NCBI GenBank assembly: GCA_009911365.1
Contig: QXXF01000004.1
Coordinates: 1 to 64,000 of the forward strand
Reading direction: 5' to 3'
Source of the DNA: Clostridiales bacterium
Lineage (GTDB): Bacteria > Bacillota > Clostridia > Peptostreptococcales > Anaerovoracaceae
Length of the DNA stretch: 64,000 bases
This document shows, one piece after another, positions 19,287 to 28,491 of the stretch. The notes under the pieces are model-generated. The model saw only the letters and a list, made by a program, of their open reading frames with translations, made no database searches and was not told the origin of the DNA. The translations under genes and the position numbers were made by a program. Numbering within the stretch: position 1 is the stretch's first letter; every line of letters begins with the position of its first letter.

Positions 19287-21275
19287 ATGAGTTTCAAGTA
19301 CAAAAAGTTATTTGAACCAATGATGATAGGTTGGTATCAAAATCAAAAATCGTTTTGTTATGGCACCCATGGGACCTTTGGGGTTAGCGAACCCGGAAGG
19401 CGGCTTTAATCAGAGAGCATAGACTATTATACGGAAAGAGCAAAAGGCGGGACCGGGCTGATTATAACTGGTGTCACGTTTGCTGAAAATGAGGTGGAAA
19501 AGCACGGCATCTCGCATGTTTCAAGCTCTACGTTTCATTCCGTGCAGTTTGTTAGAACCGCAAGAGAAATGACAGAGAGAATCCATGTTTATGGAGCAAA
19601 AATATTTCTTCAAATGTCAGGTGGATTCGGCAGAATCGCGGTCGCTACAAATCTTGGCGAATTTCAAGTTTTAGCGCCATCACTGATCCCGCACAGATGG
19701 GAAGACAAAATGTGCAGAGAGATAACAAAAGAAAAAATACACTATATTGTCAAGCAGTTTGGAAAAGGCGCTTATAATGCCAAGCGTGCGGGGTTTGACG
19801 GTATCCAGATCCATGCGGTACATGAAGGTTATCTGATCGACCAGTTCGCGATTCCGTTATTCAACCAGCGTACTGATGAGTACGGAGGAAGCCTGGAAAA
19901 CAGACTGCGTTTCGCGAAAGAAATCATAGAAGAGATCAAGAAGACTTGCGGTGATGATTTCCCGGTAATCATGCGGTACAGCCCTAAAAGTTTTATCAAA
20001 GATTATAGAGATGGGGCTTTGCCTGGAGAAGAATTCATTGAGAAAGGCAGGGATCTAGATGAAGGTGTCGAAGCGGCCAAATTGCTTGTGGAATACGGTT
20101 ATGACGCATTAGACACAGATGTTGGATCGTATGATTCCTGGTGGTGGAGCCATCCGCCTATGTATCAGAAAAAGGGCCTCTATAGACCTTATGCGAAACT
20201 CATGAAGGAAACTGTGGATGTACCAGTGATCTGCGCAGGCAGAATGGATGATCCGGACATGGCCCTGAAAGCATTAGAAAATCATGAAACAGATATGATC
20301 AGTTTAGGGAGACCTTTATTGGCAGATCCTGATTATGTCAATAAATTGAGAGCTGGCAAAGTAGATGAAATCCGGCCTTGTATCTCATGCCATGAAGGGT
20401 GCATGGGGAGGATAGGCAAATTCTCGATGATAAATTGCGCAGTGAATCCACAGGCGGCAAGAGAACGAGTGACAGCTTATCATCCCATTTGTGGATCTAA
20501 AAAAGTCCTTGTAGTTGGAGGCGGAGTAGCGGGATGTGAAGCGGAGAGGGTTCTGGCGATTCGCGGCCAAAAACCTGAAATCTATGAAAAGAGCGGCCAG
20601 CTAGGTGGCAATCTGCTCCCAGGAGGCACTCCAGATTTTAAAGAGGATGATATCGCATTAGCAAATTGGTATACATATACTTTAAAACAACTGGGGGTTC
20701 CTGTGCATCTGAATCATGAAGTGGATGCGCGGCTTGTCAAGTCAGCTGCTGCGGACGCAGTGATCCTGGCTACAGGATCCACACCGAAAACTTTCTCCTT
20801 AGGGCAGGATGAAAAGGTCTATACCGCGGCTCAAGTGTTGATGAAAGAAAAGGACGCAGGAGTAGTGATTGGCGGTGGTTTGGTGGGATGCGAAACAGCA
20901 CTGTGGCTGGCGCGGCAGGGTAAAAATGTAAAGATTGTAGAGAGTCTGGAAAAAATCATGGCAGTAAATGGCACGCTGTGTCACGCCAATAGTGGTATGC
21001 TGGAAAAACTGCTGCCGTTTAATCACATAGAAATCATCACTCAGGCCAAAGCGTCGGGATATGATGGTAACAAACTGATGGTTGAGACACCGGCTGGCAC
21101 GCGGGAAATCGCATGTGATTCTGTGATTTTATCTATTGGTTATCAAGAAAATGATGATCTTTACCAACAACTACAGTTTGAAATTCCAGAACTGTATCTG
21201 CTGGGAGACGCAAAAAAAGTTGCGAACATTATGTATGGTATATGGGACGCGTTTGAAGTTGCGAATCATATTTAA
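19287..21275 (+). pseudogene. Second OYE/FeS/FAD reductase, double frameshift near the start
   Basis: Full length would be about 662 residues, matching the 666-residue paralogue upstream. The true start is ATG 19287 (FKYKKLFEPMMIG) behind a GGAG box. A +1 shift at 19329-19334 and a -1 shift near 19412-19421 put about 28 codons out of frame, and the first frame ends at TAA 19407. In the alternative frame the expected sequence is present (IKIKNRFVMAPMGPLGLANP, then DYYTERAKGGTG). From about 19423 the original frame is open to the end and keeps IHAVHEGYLIDQF, the iron-sulfur motif RPCISCHEGCMGR with its fourth Cys, and both nucleotide motifs. The rest shows no other lesion, so inactivation is recent or the two shifts are read errors. 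Confidence 0.85.
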
Positions 21276-21302
21276 GTGGAAAATAGAGGTGAATTGTAAA
21301 AT

Positions 21303-21347
21303 TTAGAAAACATCCTGAAAATCAATATGTTTCAGGATGTTTTTTCT
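21303..21347 (+). terminator. Terminator closing the first catabolic cluster
   Basis: A 12-bp perfect stem (21309-21320 and 21330-21341), extendable outward, with a 9-nt loop and a T6 run. It follows the second OYE gene by about 30 bp. The opposing A-run lets it serve the minus-strand protease gene poorly at most. Confidence 0.8.
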
Positions 21348-21429
21348 AAATAGGAAATATCGCATCCAGATCGGTTTCCAGCGAATCCAATATCGCGTTC
21401 TTCAGCAAGGTGACCTTTCATTAGCGTTT

Positions 21430-24400
21430 CTAATTCACTTTTACCTTTACTTTTTTATACAAACCGTTTTGAGCCATGCAGTATACTGTACAGCTGCCGC
21501 GTTTTTTCCCAGTGATGACTCCTGCCTTTGATACCTTCGCGACAGATGGATTCGATGAAACATAACGGAGTTTTTTTCCGGTTTTGCTTATCTTTTTCCC
21601 TGTCACTTTCACATAGAGCCGGGCTTTCTTGCCACGCTTCACATTGACGCGGGTCTTCTTTACCGTGATCTTTAAAGGGTTGCCATATTTCCCTCCTTTT
21701 GTCGTGCTGTAGATAGGCACAGATTTGGCGATGGTCACAGATTTTCCGCTGATCTTTTTATAGGCTTTCACATAATACCGATACTGTTTTCCCTTTTTTA
21801 ATTTTTTGTGCGTCCACTTAACAGACTTTTTGCTGACTGTCCGAAGTCGTTTCCACTTTCCGTTAGATGCTGCCCCATATATTTCATATCCGTCTGCTGA
21901 CTTTACAGGGCTCCAGCGGATCGTATGGGAAGTTTTGGAGGAAGACACTTTGCAAAGAAGCAGCTGAAGGTCCGAATCTTTCTGACTAGCTCCAGTATTT
22001 GGCTTGACCGTTTCAGTGCTTGGCGGCTCAGCCCCAGTATCTGGTTGAGTCGTTCCAGTATCTGGCTGTTTAGGTTGTTCAGTATCTGTCCCTCCCGGTT
22101 GTTCAGGCTTTGTGTCTCCCGGTGTGACTTCCGGTTCTGGCGGTTCTATGGGCGCAGGGTCAGTGTGATAAATGGACTTGCTGAAATCCTCTGTCTGAGT
22201 TAAATATGCTTTAAATATTTCCTGTTTCAGACGTTCGACTTCTGTGTACTGCGCACGGATATTATTGGAACCGCCCGGCAATGCGTTGACGTTTATTAAA
22301 TCGCTTTCCACGGCCTCTTTCATTAGCAGACGTAGTTTTTCAAAGTCATTGATCTCAACGGACTGGTTTTTCCACGTAATCGTAACTGGTTTTAATTCAT
22401 GGAGATTATCGATCCTTCTCTGAAACATGGCTTTTTTAAAATCAGTCATGGTCTCATAAGCGCTGCCGAATATTTTCGCTAGGACATATCGATCGGACAG
22501 GATCGTTTGCTCTGATTTAGCGACTTCTTTATACTGGTTGGAAATATAAGGGACCATGCCGCCGTAATATCCGTATTCAGCAAGCAATTCAAAGGCCTGC
22601 CGTCGTATCATGACATCACCGCTGACACCATGGTCATTCTGTACTCCGGCGTAGTTAGCGCTAAAGAGCGGCACCACGTAATAACCATTTCTCGCCATGG
22701 TCCCTGCTGTCTGCGTTCCATTGACTTCATAGCGGGACACGATGATGCTGTCACGGATCAGGTCATCGATGGTATTCAATTTTTCCGCCTCAGCCAGAGT
22801 CAATTTCCGCACGGAATCCAGGTTATGCTTGGAGCCTTTTTCCCCTTGATTATATCTATTATCTGGATCCTCGATCTGCTCCAGCTTGTGGAACCATTTC
22901 ACTTTCTCTTCCGCGCTTTTGGCGAGCATGATATCCGCCTCCGCGTAATCCAGCGTATAAACCACATCCAGGATGCCTCGCATATAACTCTGTAGATCCG
23001 TCTCGTTCTGGAACCGCTCAGGCTGTCCATTATGATACCGATCACTGATCGCCAGACGATCATAGATTAGATTCAGATTAAAAGCAGGCGGATCATTCAA
23101 TTCGTACGGTTCAAACATCCCTCTCGTATAGACCTCCGCCAGCATGCCGTCCCGCGAACCATACCCGTTCAACATGACATCAGAAACAAGCATATGCGTC
23201 AGCTCATGGGCATATGTCGCAAGTCCCCGTTCGGTCAATGCCTTTGATACATAGTAACGGATGCGTGTGCCTTCCGCCACGCCGTCGGCAAACATATAGG
23301 TATCATACAAATTCAGGGGAGCGATGAATTCTCTAACACCCCGGGAAGCATTTTTTCCAAATTTATCCGACCATTGGATAGTCGTATCTGGGGCAATCCG
23401 CAGACTGTCCAAGACAATGCGATTTGAGGAAAGTAAACCCTGCTTTCCCGGCTTCGCGATGCGGTGCCAAAGATCGATAAAAGCCTTCTGCTGCTCGGCG
23501 GCCTGTTCTAACTGCCGCAGGAATTTTTCACGAGATTCTTTATAACCTGCGGGGTCCGCTTCTTTTAGGTTCCTATCGATATAACAATCCACGATCCCAT
23601 ATGTGATGGTGGCGGAGTTCGCGATCACATAAACGCTGTCTTCTGACACAGTGAGCAGCGGCAAGATATGGGCGCGGAAAGTCGGGTCATTATATAGCCT
23701 TTGGTATAACCCGGTGTCTTTGCTGTCCCAGGTGGATGGCTTCTCCAGCATATAAGCGGAACTCTCCTGGGAAAACCATTCGTTCATCGGTGTGTCCGGT
23801 ATCCACTTTTGCCTGTTCTCTTCCAGAAAATCGTCCAACGTGGGGGAGAAAGTCACGGACCAAAACAGCTTTCCATAACCAAATACATTGTCATTATTAG
23901 AAATCTTTAAGGTGTTGCCTCCAGAGCCTCCGATCTTTATCAGCCAGTCCAGGACATCCGTGGAAACCCCGTAGGAACCGGGTTCATAAAGGAGAACATC
24001 TTTGATGTTATGCCCGCCCATATTAAAATCATACAGCCGCTCAAGGTAAGTGAGCCCCAGCAGCAGTTTTTCTTTGTTCTGCTGGATCTTCTCTGTAAAA
24101 AAGTCTGCGCCTTTGCTCTCTGCGTCTTCCCTACCATCAACCACTCTTTGGATGATTTCTCCGATTTCCGTTTGAACGTCTGCGAATGCCTCGTCAAAAG
24201 ACATCACCTTTATATTGTCCTGGTTTAGTTCCTTGATAACTTGTTCATCCGTGATATCTGCGGGACTCTTTCCCTCTCGCTTGGCGATCTCTGTTTTTTT
24301 ATTCAGCTTTTCCGACAAAGAATACCGGGATGGTGCCAGTAATCTTCCAATTGTCTCATTGGTTTCGTAGTCAATTGCTTGCAGTTCCTTTATCGTGTTT

Positions 24401-24513
24401 TGACTCACTGTTTCTCCCACACTCGCCGCTGAAACAGCTGAAACAGTTATTGATGGAATCCATAACATCATCATGATAAATGCTGCCGTCGTTACGATTC
24501 TAATATTTTTCAT
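21430..24513 (-). CDS. Secreted HExxH zinc metalloprotease with Ig-like repeats
   Basis: 1027 residues from the ATG at 24513, behind GAGG; the preceding TTG is less likely. An N-terminal signal peptide (about residues 1-30, ending near VSAVSAAS) directs export. The catalytic motif is H436-E437-L-T-H440 with E460 (GMLAEVY) as the likely third zinc ligand, the pattern of gluzincins; the setting resembles ZmpA/B/C (M26-like) proteases of Gram-positive bacteria. A P/E/T-rich linker (about residues 775-825, repeating QPDTG-like units) leads to a fibronectin-type domain and a terminal BIG2-like Ig domain (SNPSVAKVSKAGVITGKKRG). No LPxTG sorting signal is visible; the basic C-terminal domains may hold the protein on the wall. 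It may cleave host or microbial glycoproteins. The exact peptidase family is uncertain. Confidence 0.75.
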   Translation of the reverse strand: MKNIRIVTTAAFIMMMLWIPSITVSAVSAASVGETVSQNTIKELQAIDYETNETIGRLLAPSRYSLSEKLNKKTEIAKREGKSPADITDEQVIKELNQDNIKVMSFDEAFADVQTEIGEIIQRVVDGREDAESKGADFFTEKIQQNKEKLLLGLTYLERLYDFNMGGHNIKDVLLYEPGSYGVSTDVLDWLIKIGGSGGNTLKISNNDNVFGYGKLFWSVTFSPTLDDFLEENRQKWIPDTPMNEWFSQESSAYMLEKPSTWDSKDTGLYQRLYNDPTFRAHILPLLTVSEDSVYVIANSATITYGIVDCYIDRNLKEADPAGYKESREKFLRQLEQAAEQQKAFIDLWHRIAKPGKQGLLSSNRIVLDSLRIAPDTTIQWSDKFGKNASRGVREFIAPLNLYDTYMFADGVAEGTRIRYYVSKALTERGLATYAHELTHMLVSDVMLNGYGSRDGMLAEVYTRGMFEPYELNDPPAFNLNLIYDRLAISDRYHNGQPERFQNETDLQSYMRGILDVVYTLDYAEADIMLAKSAEEKVKWFHKLEQIEDPDNRYNQGEKGSKHNLDSVRKLTLAEAEKLNTIDDLIRDSIIVSRYEVNGTQTAGTMARNGYYVVPLFSANYAGVQNDHGVSGDVMIRRQAFELLAEYGYYGGMVPYISNQYKEVAKSEQTILSDRYVLAKIFGSAYETMTDFKKAMFQRRIDNLHELKPVTITWKNQSVEINDFEKLRLLMKEAVESDLINVNALPGGSNNIRAQYTEVERLKQEIFKAYLTQTEDFSKSIYHTDPAPIEPPEPEVTPGDTKPEQPGGTDTEQPKQPDTGTTQPDTGAEPPSTETVKPNTGASQKDSDLQLLLCKVSSSKTSHTIRWSPVKSADGYEIYGAASNGKWKRLRTVSKKSVKWTHKKLKKGKQYRYYVKAYKKISGKSVTIAKSVPIYSTTKGGKYGNPLKITVKKTRVNVKRGKKARLYVKVTGKKISKTGKKLRYVSSNPSVAKVSKAGVITGKKRGSCTVYCMAQNGLYKKVKVKVN

Positions 24514-24744
24514 CAACCGTCCTCATTTTATATCGTAGATTTTAGATGGAATCATGCCTTACAGCCCGTAAATTCAAAGAGCCTTCAATGACCTGCCCAG
24601 GGATCGGGCGTGCGAACTCTTTGTGATTGCTGTGTGCATCCCTATTTTGTATATGCTTATTTTAAAATTTTTGTGCTGCTGTGTCAAATGATGTTTTGCG
24701 GAAAAGTATAAAAGGTCGAGTCTATTTGACATTTTGCGATTGAA
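24514..24744. other. Divergent intergenic region
   Basis: About 230 bp between the protease gene (minus) and the small Rpn-tail gene (plus). I see no gene. It must hold the protease promoter on the minus strand, but I could not pick a convincing one. Confidence 0.4.
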
Positions 24745-24773
24745 TTGCCAAAGGCTTGGATCTTTGATAAAAT
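24745..24773 (+). promoter_or_regulatory. Promoter of the small Rpn-tail gene
   Basis: -35 TTGCCA (24745-24750), 17-bp spacer, -10 TAAAAT (24768-24773). An AAGGAGG ribosome site at 24809-24815 and the ATG at 24826 follow. Confidence 0.6.
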
Positions 24774-24825
24774 AGACTTGTAAAAAGGACGTATTGATTG
24801 GGGTTGGGAAGGAGGATTCATCAAT

Positions 24826-25014
24826 ATGTGTTCAGCATTAGAAAAATTGGAAAAACGGGGAATCCAGAGAGGAATCGAACAAGGAGTCGCTCAAAGAAAT
24901 GAGGAAATTGTCTGTCAGATGTTAAGAAAAGGAATGCGCAAAGAGTTGATCAAGGAAATTACCGGCGTAGACGAGGCAACGATCGAAGCCCTCCGAAAGG
25001 AGGCGCTAATGTAA
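24826..25014 (+). CDS. Small protein matching the C-terminal tail of Rpn/PD-(D/E)XK proteins
   Basis: 62 residues: an MCSALEKLEKRG start, a charged helix with RGIQRGIEQG repeats, then MLRKGMRKELIKEITGV and DEATIEALRKEA. This is how Rpn (YhgA-like, PD-(D/E)XK family transposase) proteins end: a spacer helix with G-x-E-x-G repeats and a short helical ITG motif. The nuclease domain is absent. Still, the gene has a good promoter and an ideal ribosome site, so it is probably expressed. It may be a deletion remnant or a stand-alone regulator of full-length Rpn proteins. Function unproven. Confidence 0.55.
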   Translation: MCSALEKLEKRGIQRGIEQGVAQRNEEIVCQMLRKGMRKELIKEITGVDEATIEALRKEALM

Positions 25015-25055
25015 AGAGCGAGTCAAGCAAAATATATACGTTTTAACATCACCGA

Positions 25056-25102
25056 TTTTAAGGAGCCCAGTTCCACTATGTGTTTCAGGGCACTCCTTAA
25101 AA
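25056..25102. terminator. Hairpin between convergent genes
   Basis: TTTTAAGGAG (25056-25065) and CTCCTTAAAA (25093-25102) form a 10-bp stem with a 27-nt loop that can pair further (GCCC/GGGC). It lies 16 bp beyond the end of the minus-strand histidine kinase gene, and T residues on both sides allow use in either direction. Confidence 0.55.
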
Positions 25103-25117
25103 CCATTTCTGGGCATG

Positions 25118-27718
25118 TTAGCGTTCTTGCGACTGTCGGTACCTCAACCGACACATGACCTCAAACATTTTGTTAGTATCCACCGGCTTTGCCAGATGTT
25201 CATTGATCCCGGCATCTTTTGCCATTGTGACATCCTCATCAAATGCGTTAGCTGATAGTGCGATGATGGGCACGGTTTCTGCATCTGGCCGATCCAAGCT
25301 GCGAATCACACGAGTGGCCTCATATCCGCTCATGACTGGCATCATTAAATCCATGAGCACACAGTCAAACGTCCCTGGGGCGTTTGTTGTAAATGCGTCC
25401 ACAGCAGCTTTGCCATCTCTTGCGGTTACCACCTCCGCACCTGCCTCCTCAAGCATGAACTCGACGATTTCACAATTGATTTCATTATCCTCTGCCAAAA
25501 GGACGCGCATCCCAGCAATATCATGCTGCGTGTTTTGCTCCTCATCCACAGGCTGCGCGCTCCACGCCTCATCAATTTGAATCGGCAGGGAGACCCGAAA
25601 CACGCTGCCTTTGCCAACCTGGCTGTCCACGTCAATGGTCCCGTTCATCTGATCTACTAGTTTCTTTGCGATAGACATGCCAAGGCCAACACCAGTATAT
25701 TGGGTCCTTGCGCCTTGATGTTCCTGGGTAAATGGCTCAAAAATATGCTTTTTAAAGTTCTCCCCAATTCCGATTCCCGTATCCTCGACCACAAACTGGT
25801 AGTTCGCCATTCCATCCCCACAGGAGGTTTCTTTTACTTGAATGGACACAGAGCCATGAGGCCGGTTATATTTGAGAGCATTATCAATGATATTCATCAA
25901 GATCTGCGTCAGGTGTGGCGGATTTCCGATCAATCTGCTGTGTTGCAAGTCAACCTCTTCCAGCATCAGTCGGATACCCATCTCTTCTGCCTGAACAGAC
26001 AAAACTGTGATACAATTTTCCAATATGTCATGAAGGTCAAAGGGTTCTTCTATCACTACTGGCCTTCCGCTCTCCAGTTTGCTGACTTGGAGAACGTCGT
26101 TAACCAGGGATAGCAGATGCTCTGTTGACACACGGATCTTTTTCCAACACTCTCTCTGCCGATTCAAATCATCCGGGCTCTTTTCTATGATAGACAGCAT
26201 TCCTAGGATCCCGTTGATAGGCGTACGAAGATCGTGGGACATATGGGAAAGAAATTCACTCTTTGCCGAATTTGCCTGTCTCACTTTATCCAACAGCTCC
26301 ATGATAGCCTGTTCCTGTTTCTTCCGGGTCACCATGGTATCCGTGATGTCTTGATGATATCCGTTTAGGCAGGCGCCCGATTTTTTGAATGTTTTGTCCG
26401 GTACGCCTCCACAGCGGACATAGATTTTTCCCAGATCCGGATGATTCCAAGGGTAAATCACCTCGGACCGCCGGCTTTCTAACATTTCCCGCACTGATTC
26501 CTGTACCATCTCCACATAGTCCGGCTCAATCTTTTCGAACCAGTGCTGGTAGCACTCCTCAGGTCCGATCTCATCCGATACTCCCAGGAGAATCCGCATG
26601 GTCCGGTCCGCATACATCCTCGGCTGACAGCCGTCCTCCAACTCAATGGTCCAGATGCCGGTTCTGGCTCCTTCCAGAATGTTTTCCATGCCCTGCCTTG
26701 CCTCTAGCTTATTCTTTTCCTCCTGCTCCACCACGGCATTGACGTCTCGCTGGGCAAAAATCGCGCAGTTTTCTTCCGCTGCCTTGCCTGTGGCGGAAAA
26801 ATGGATCTCTAGATGTTTTAGTCCATAAGAATTGTCCTTCACCTGGTACCGGACATAAAACTTCTTTTTTTCCTTAAGTTGAGCAAGCACATAGTCCTTT
26901 TCCGTCATAGCACGGAGCCGCTGCTGGTCCCGGGGGATCACATACTGGGAAATATACCGCTCCATAGCCCTCTGATAGCCATTTTCAAAATTGGTGTCCA
27001 GATCCATACTCATTCGCTCGTTGTTCCGGTATATCTCGCATTCGCCTGTATCAAAGTTCACCTGATAGATGCCCAGGTAGTCCACGCTGAGAGCATGGAG
27101 AACATTATAGCTCCGCTTTTGAAGCGCACGGAACAGGTTGCGCCGTTTCAAGGAGGATACGATAAAGTACGCCGCGGTCTGAAGCATGTTCGACGCGTAT
27201 TCTATGGACTTTACAGGCGGATTGTCCACACCATAAAAGCCGATGAGCTTTTTGCCATCATAAAGAGGGACCACCACAAGGGATTGGACGCTCTGCTGTT
27301 TCAGGATATCATACTGAATCGGGGAAGTCTCACGGATTTCTTCTAGCCTTTTAATAACGATATGCTTGCCAACGCTGAAATTTTGATACCAGCTTGCGCA
27401 GACCTTTGCGGGAACATTTTGAAGATTTTCCTTTTCCGGCTCCACCCCGTCGGCCACCCACTCATAGGTGTTGTCATCGCCGCCAGACTGGTTCCGTTCG
27501 AATATATAGGTTCGTTCCCCGTTCAGCGCTTTTCCCAGGTGCTCCAGCAGCACCTCCAGCGACTGGTCCGGAGTTTCCTCCAGCAGGGCAACACGAAGAC
27601 CTTCATTGATGATGGTTTCCAGATTCTGGACGTTCTGCGTGCTGCTATGCTGCTTGTTGTCCTTAACGACCAGCGGACTTTCACCAGCCTGTTCAAAAAG
27701 TTCCCTTGAATAACCCAT
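25118..27718 (-). CDS. Hybrid sensor histidine kinase with GAF, PAS and receiver domains
   Basis: 866 residues from the ATG at 27718, chosen over 27763 because GGAGG lies 7 bp upstream. Order: a GAF-like sensor (about 25-190), a region with PAS folds (about 210-460), HisKA with the phospho-accepting His in SEFLSHMSHDLRTPING (about 500), HATPase_c with the N box IIDNALKYN, G1 VEDTGIGIG and G2 GVGLGMSIAKK, and a C-terminal receiver (VLLAEDNEINCEIV, phospho-Asp in VLMDLMMP, Lys in HLAKPVD). No membrane helix is seen, so it senses a cytosolic signal. There is no HPt domain and no output regulator next to it, so the phosphorelay partner must be elsewhere. Confidence 0.88.
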   Translation of the reverse strand: MGYSRELFEQAGESPLVVKDNKQHSSTQNVQNLETIINEGLRVALLEETPDQSLEVLLEHLGKALNGERTYIFERNQSGGDDNTYEWVADGVEPEKENLQNVPAKVCASWYQNFSVGKHIVIKRLEEIRETSPIQYDILKQQSVQSLVVVPLYDGKKLIGFYGVDNPPVKSIEYASNMLQTAAYFIVSSLKRRNLFRALQKRSYNVLHALSVDYLGIYQVNFDTGECEIYRNNERMSMDLDTNFENGYQRAMERYISQYVIPRDQQRLRAMTEKDYVLAQLKEKKKFYVRYQVKDNSYGLKHLEIHFSATGKAAEENCAIFAQRDVNAVVEQEEKNKLEARQGMENILEGARTGIWTIELEDGCQPRMYADRTMRILLGVSDEIGPEECYQHWFEKIEPDYVEMVQESVREMLESRRSEVIYPWNHPDLGKIYVRCGGVPDKTFKKSGACLNGYHQDITDTMVTRKKQEQAIMELLDKVRQANSAKSEFLSHMSHDLRTPINGILGMLSIIEKSPDDLNRQRECWKKIRVSTEHLLSLVNDVLQVSKLESGRPVVIEEPFDLHDILENCITVLSVQAEEMGIRLMLEEVDLQHSRLIGNPPHLTQILMNIIDNALKYNRPHGSVSIQVKETSCGDGMANYQFVVEDTGIGIGENFKKHIFEPFTQEHQGARTQYTGVGLGMSIAKKLVDQMNGTIDVDSQVGKGSVFRVSLPIQIDEAWSAQPVDEEQNTQHDIAGMRVLLAEDNEINCEIVEFMLEEAGAEVVTARDGKAAVDAFTTNAPGTFDCVLMDLMMPVMSGYEATRVIRSLDRPDAETVPIIALSANAFDEDVTMAKDAGINEHLAKPVDTNKMFEVMCRLRYRQSQER

Positions 27719-28420
27719 AAGCCTACCTCCGTATGTTCTGTTTGGGTGAATAGCAGCATTCATCTTAGACTATTTTCCTTGAAAGTCTATCCCCTCATGG
27801 TATCTTATTTTCAAAAAAGCAGCTGCCTCTGTGTCATAATACCATGTGCCCTCAATCACGTCAATATCGGGGTTAAAAAGGCACATTTTGTAATTCGATT
27901 GTAAAGCAAATCATAGAGCGACATTTGATGATATTTTTCCTGTTTTGTTGAAAGCTCATCTGCGAAAAACCGGAAGTAAATTAGTAAAGCAGGTAAGAGA
28001 ACGTAGCGTAGAGGCGATATTGGAAGAATTGCAGTTGTTGGAAGGGCCACTAAAACAAAGATATATACAGAATGCGGTACTTATGATATTTTGCGGGCAT
28101 CCTGACATGAATTTTTCTGGTATTGGCAGATCAGATTGAATTGGAGAAAACAGTTCGCCAAGAGCGAAGTTCTTTACAAACACGGACCCGAGAGCCACAA
28201 GAATAAAGATTCCGGTTCATGCGGACTTTTTACACATCAAGTCTGATATGAGGGAGACTGCCGAAGAAGTTTTAAAAAATGGGGTCGATCACCACAAAGA
28301 ACTCTCAGAAATTGTTAAGTGTAAAGGATAGAAGGACAAGGCAGATTCTGTCCAATATGTGTAAAAAATCATCTGAAAACGTGTAGGCGTGACGAACGAT
28401 TTAAAATATGCCTTAATTAA
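27719..28420. other. 700-bp stretch with decayed open frames
   Basis: Plus-strand open pieces at 27945-28139 and 28140-28331 look protein-like but lack good starts. The second reads IKIPVHADFLHIKSDMRETA, then EEVLKNGVDHHKELSEIVK before a TAG; it starts right behind a TGA of its own frame. The first contains LRKTGSKLVKQVRERSVEAI. I recognise no family. They may be one or two degraded genes. The promoter of the histidine kinase should lie near 27730-27800 on the minus strand but I could not fix it. Confidence 0.35.
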
Positions 28421-28421
28421 A

Positions 28422-28454
28422 AACCAACTCCGTAAAGATGCCACGGAGTTGGTT
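28422..28454 (-). terminator. Terminator of the SDR gene
   Basis: A perfect 12-bp stem (28422-28433 and 28443-28454) with a 9-nt loop, followed on the minus strand by TTTTTAATT. It lies 38 bp beyond the stop of the minus-strand dehydrogenase gene. Confidence 0.8.
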
Positions 28455-28491
28455 CATCAACACTTTTTTAAAGTTTCTTGATCTTGAGAGC

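Noticed and set aside
16998-21275. Possible bile-acid (bai) operon because of two BaiCD/BaiH-like reductases
   Set aside because: No BaiB, BaiE, BaiF, BaiA or BaiG partners are seen together; the neighbours are peptidase-type hydrolases, so only the reductase family is shared.
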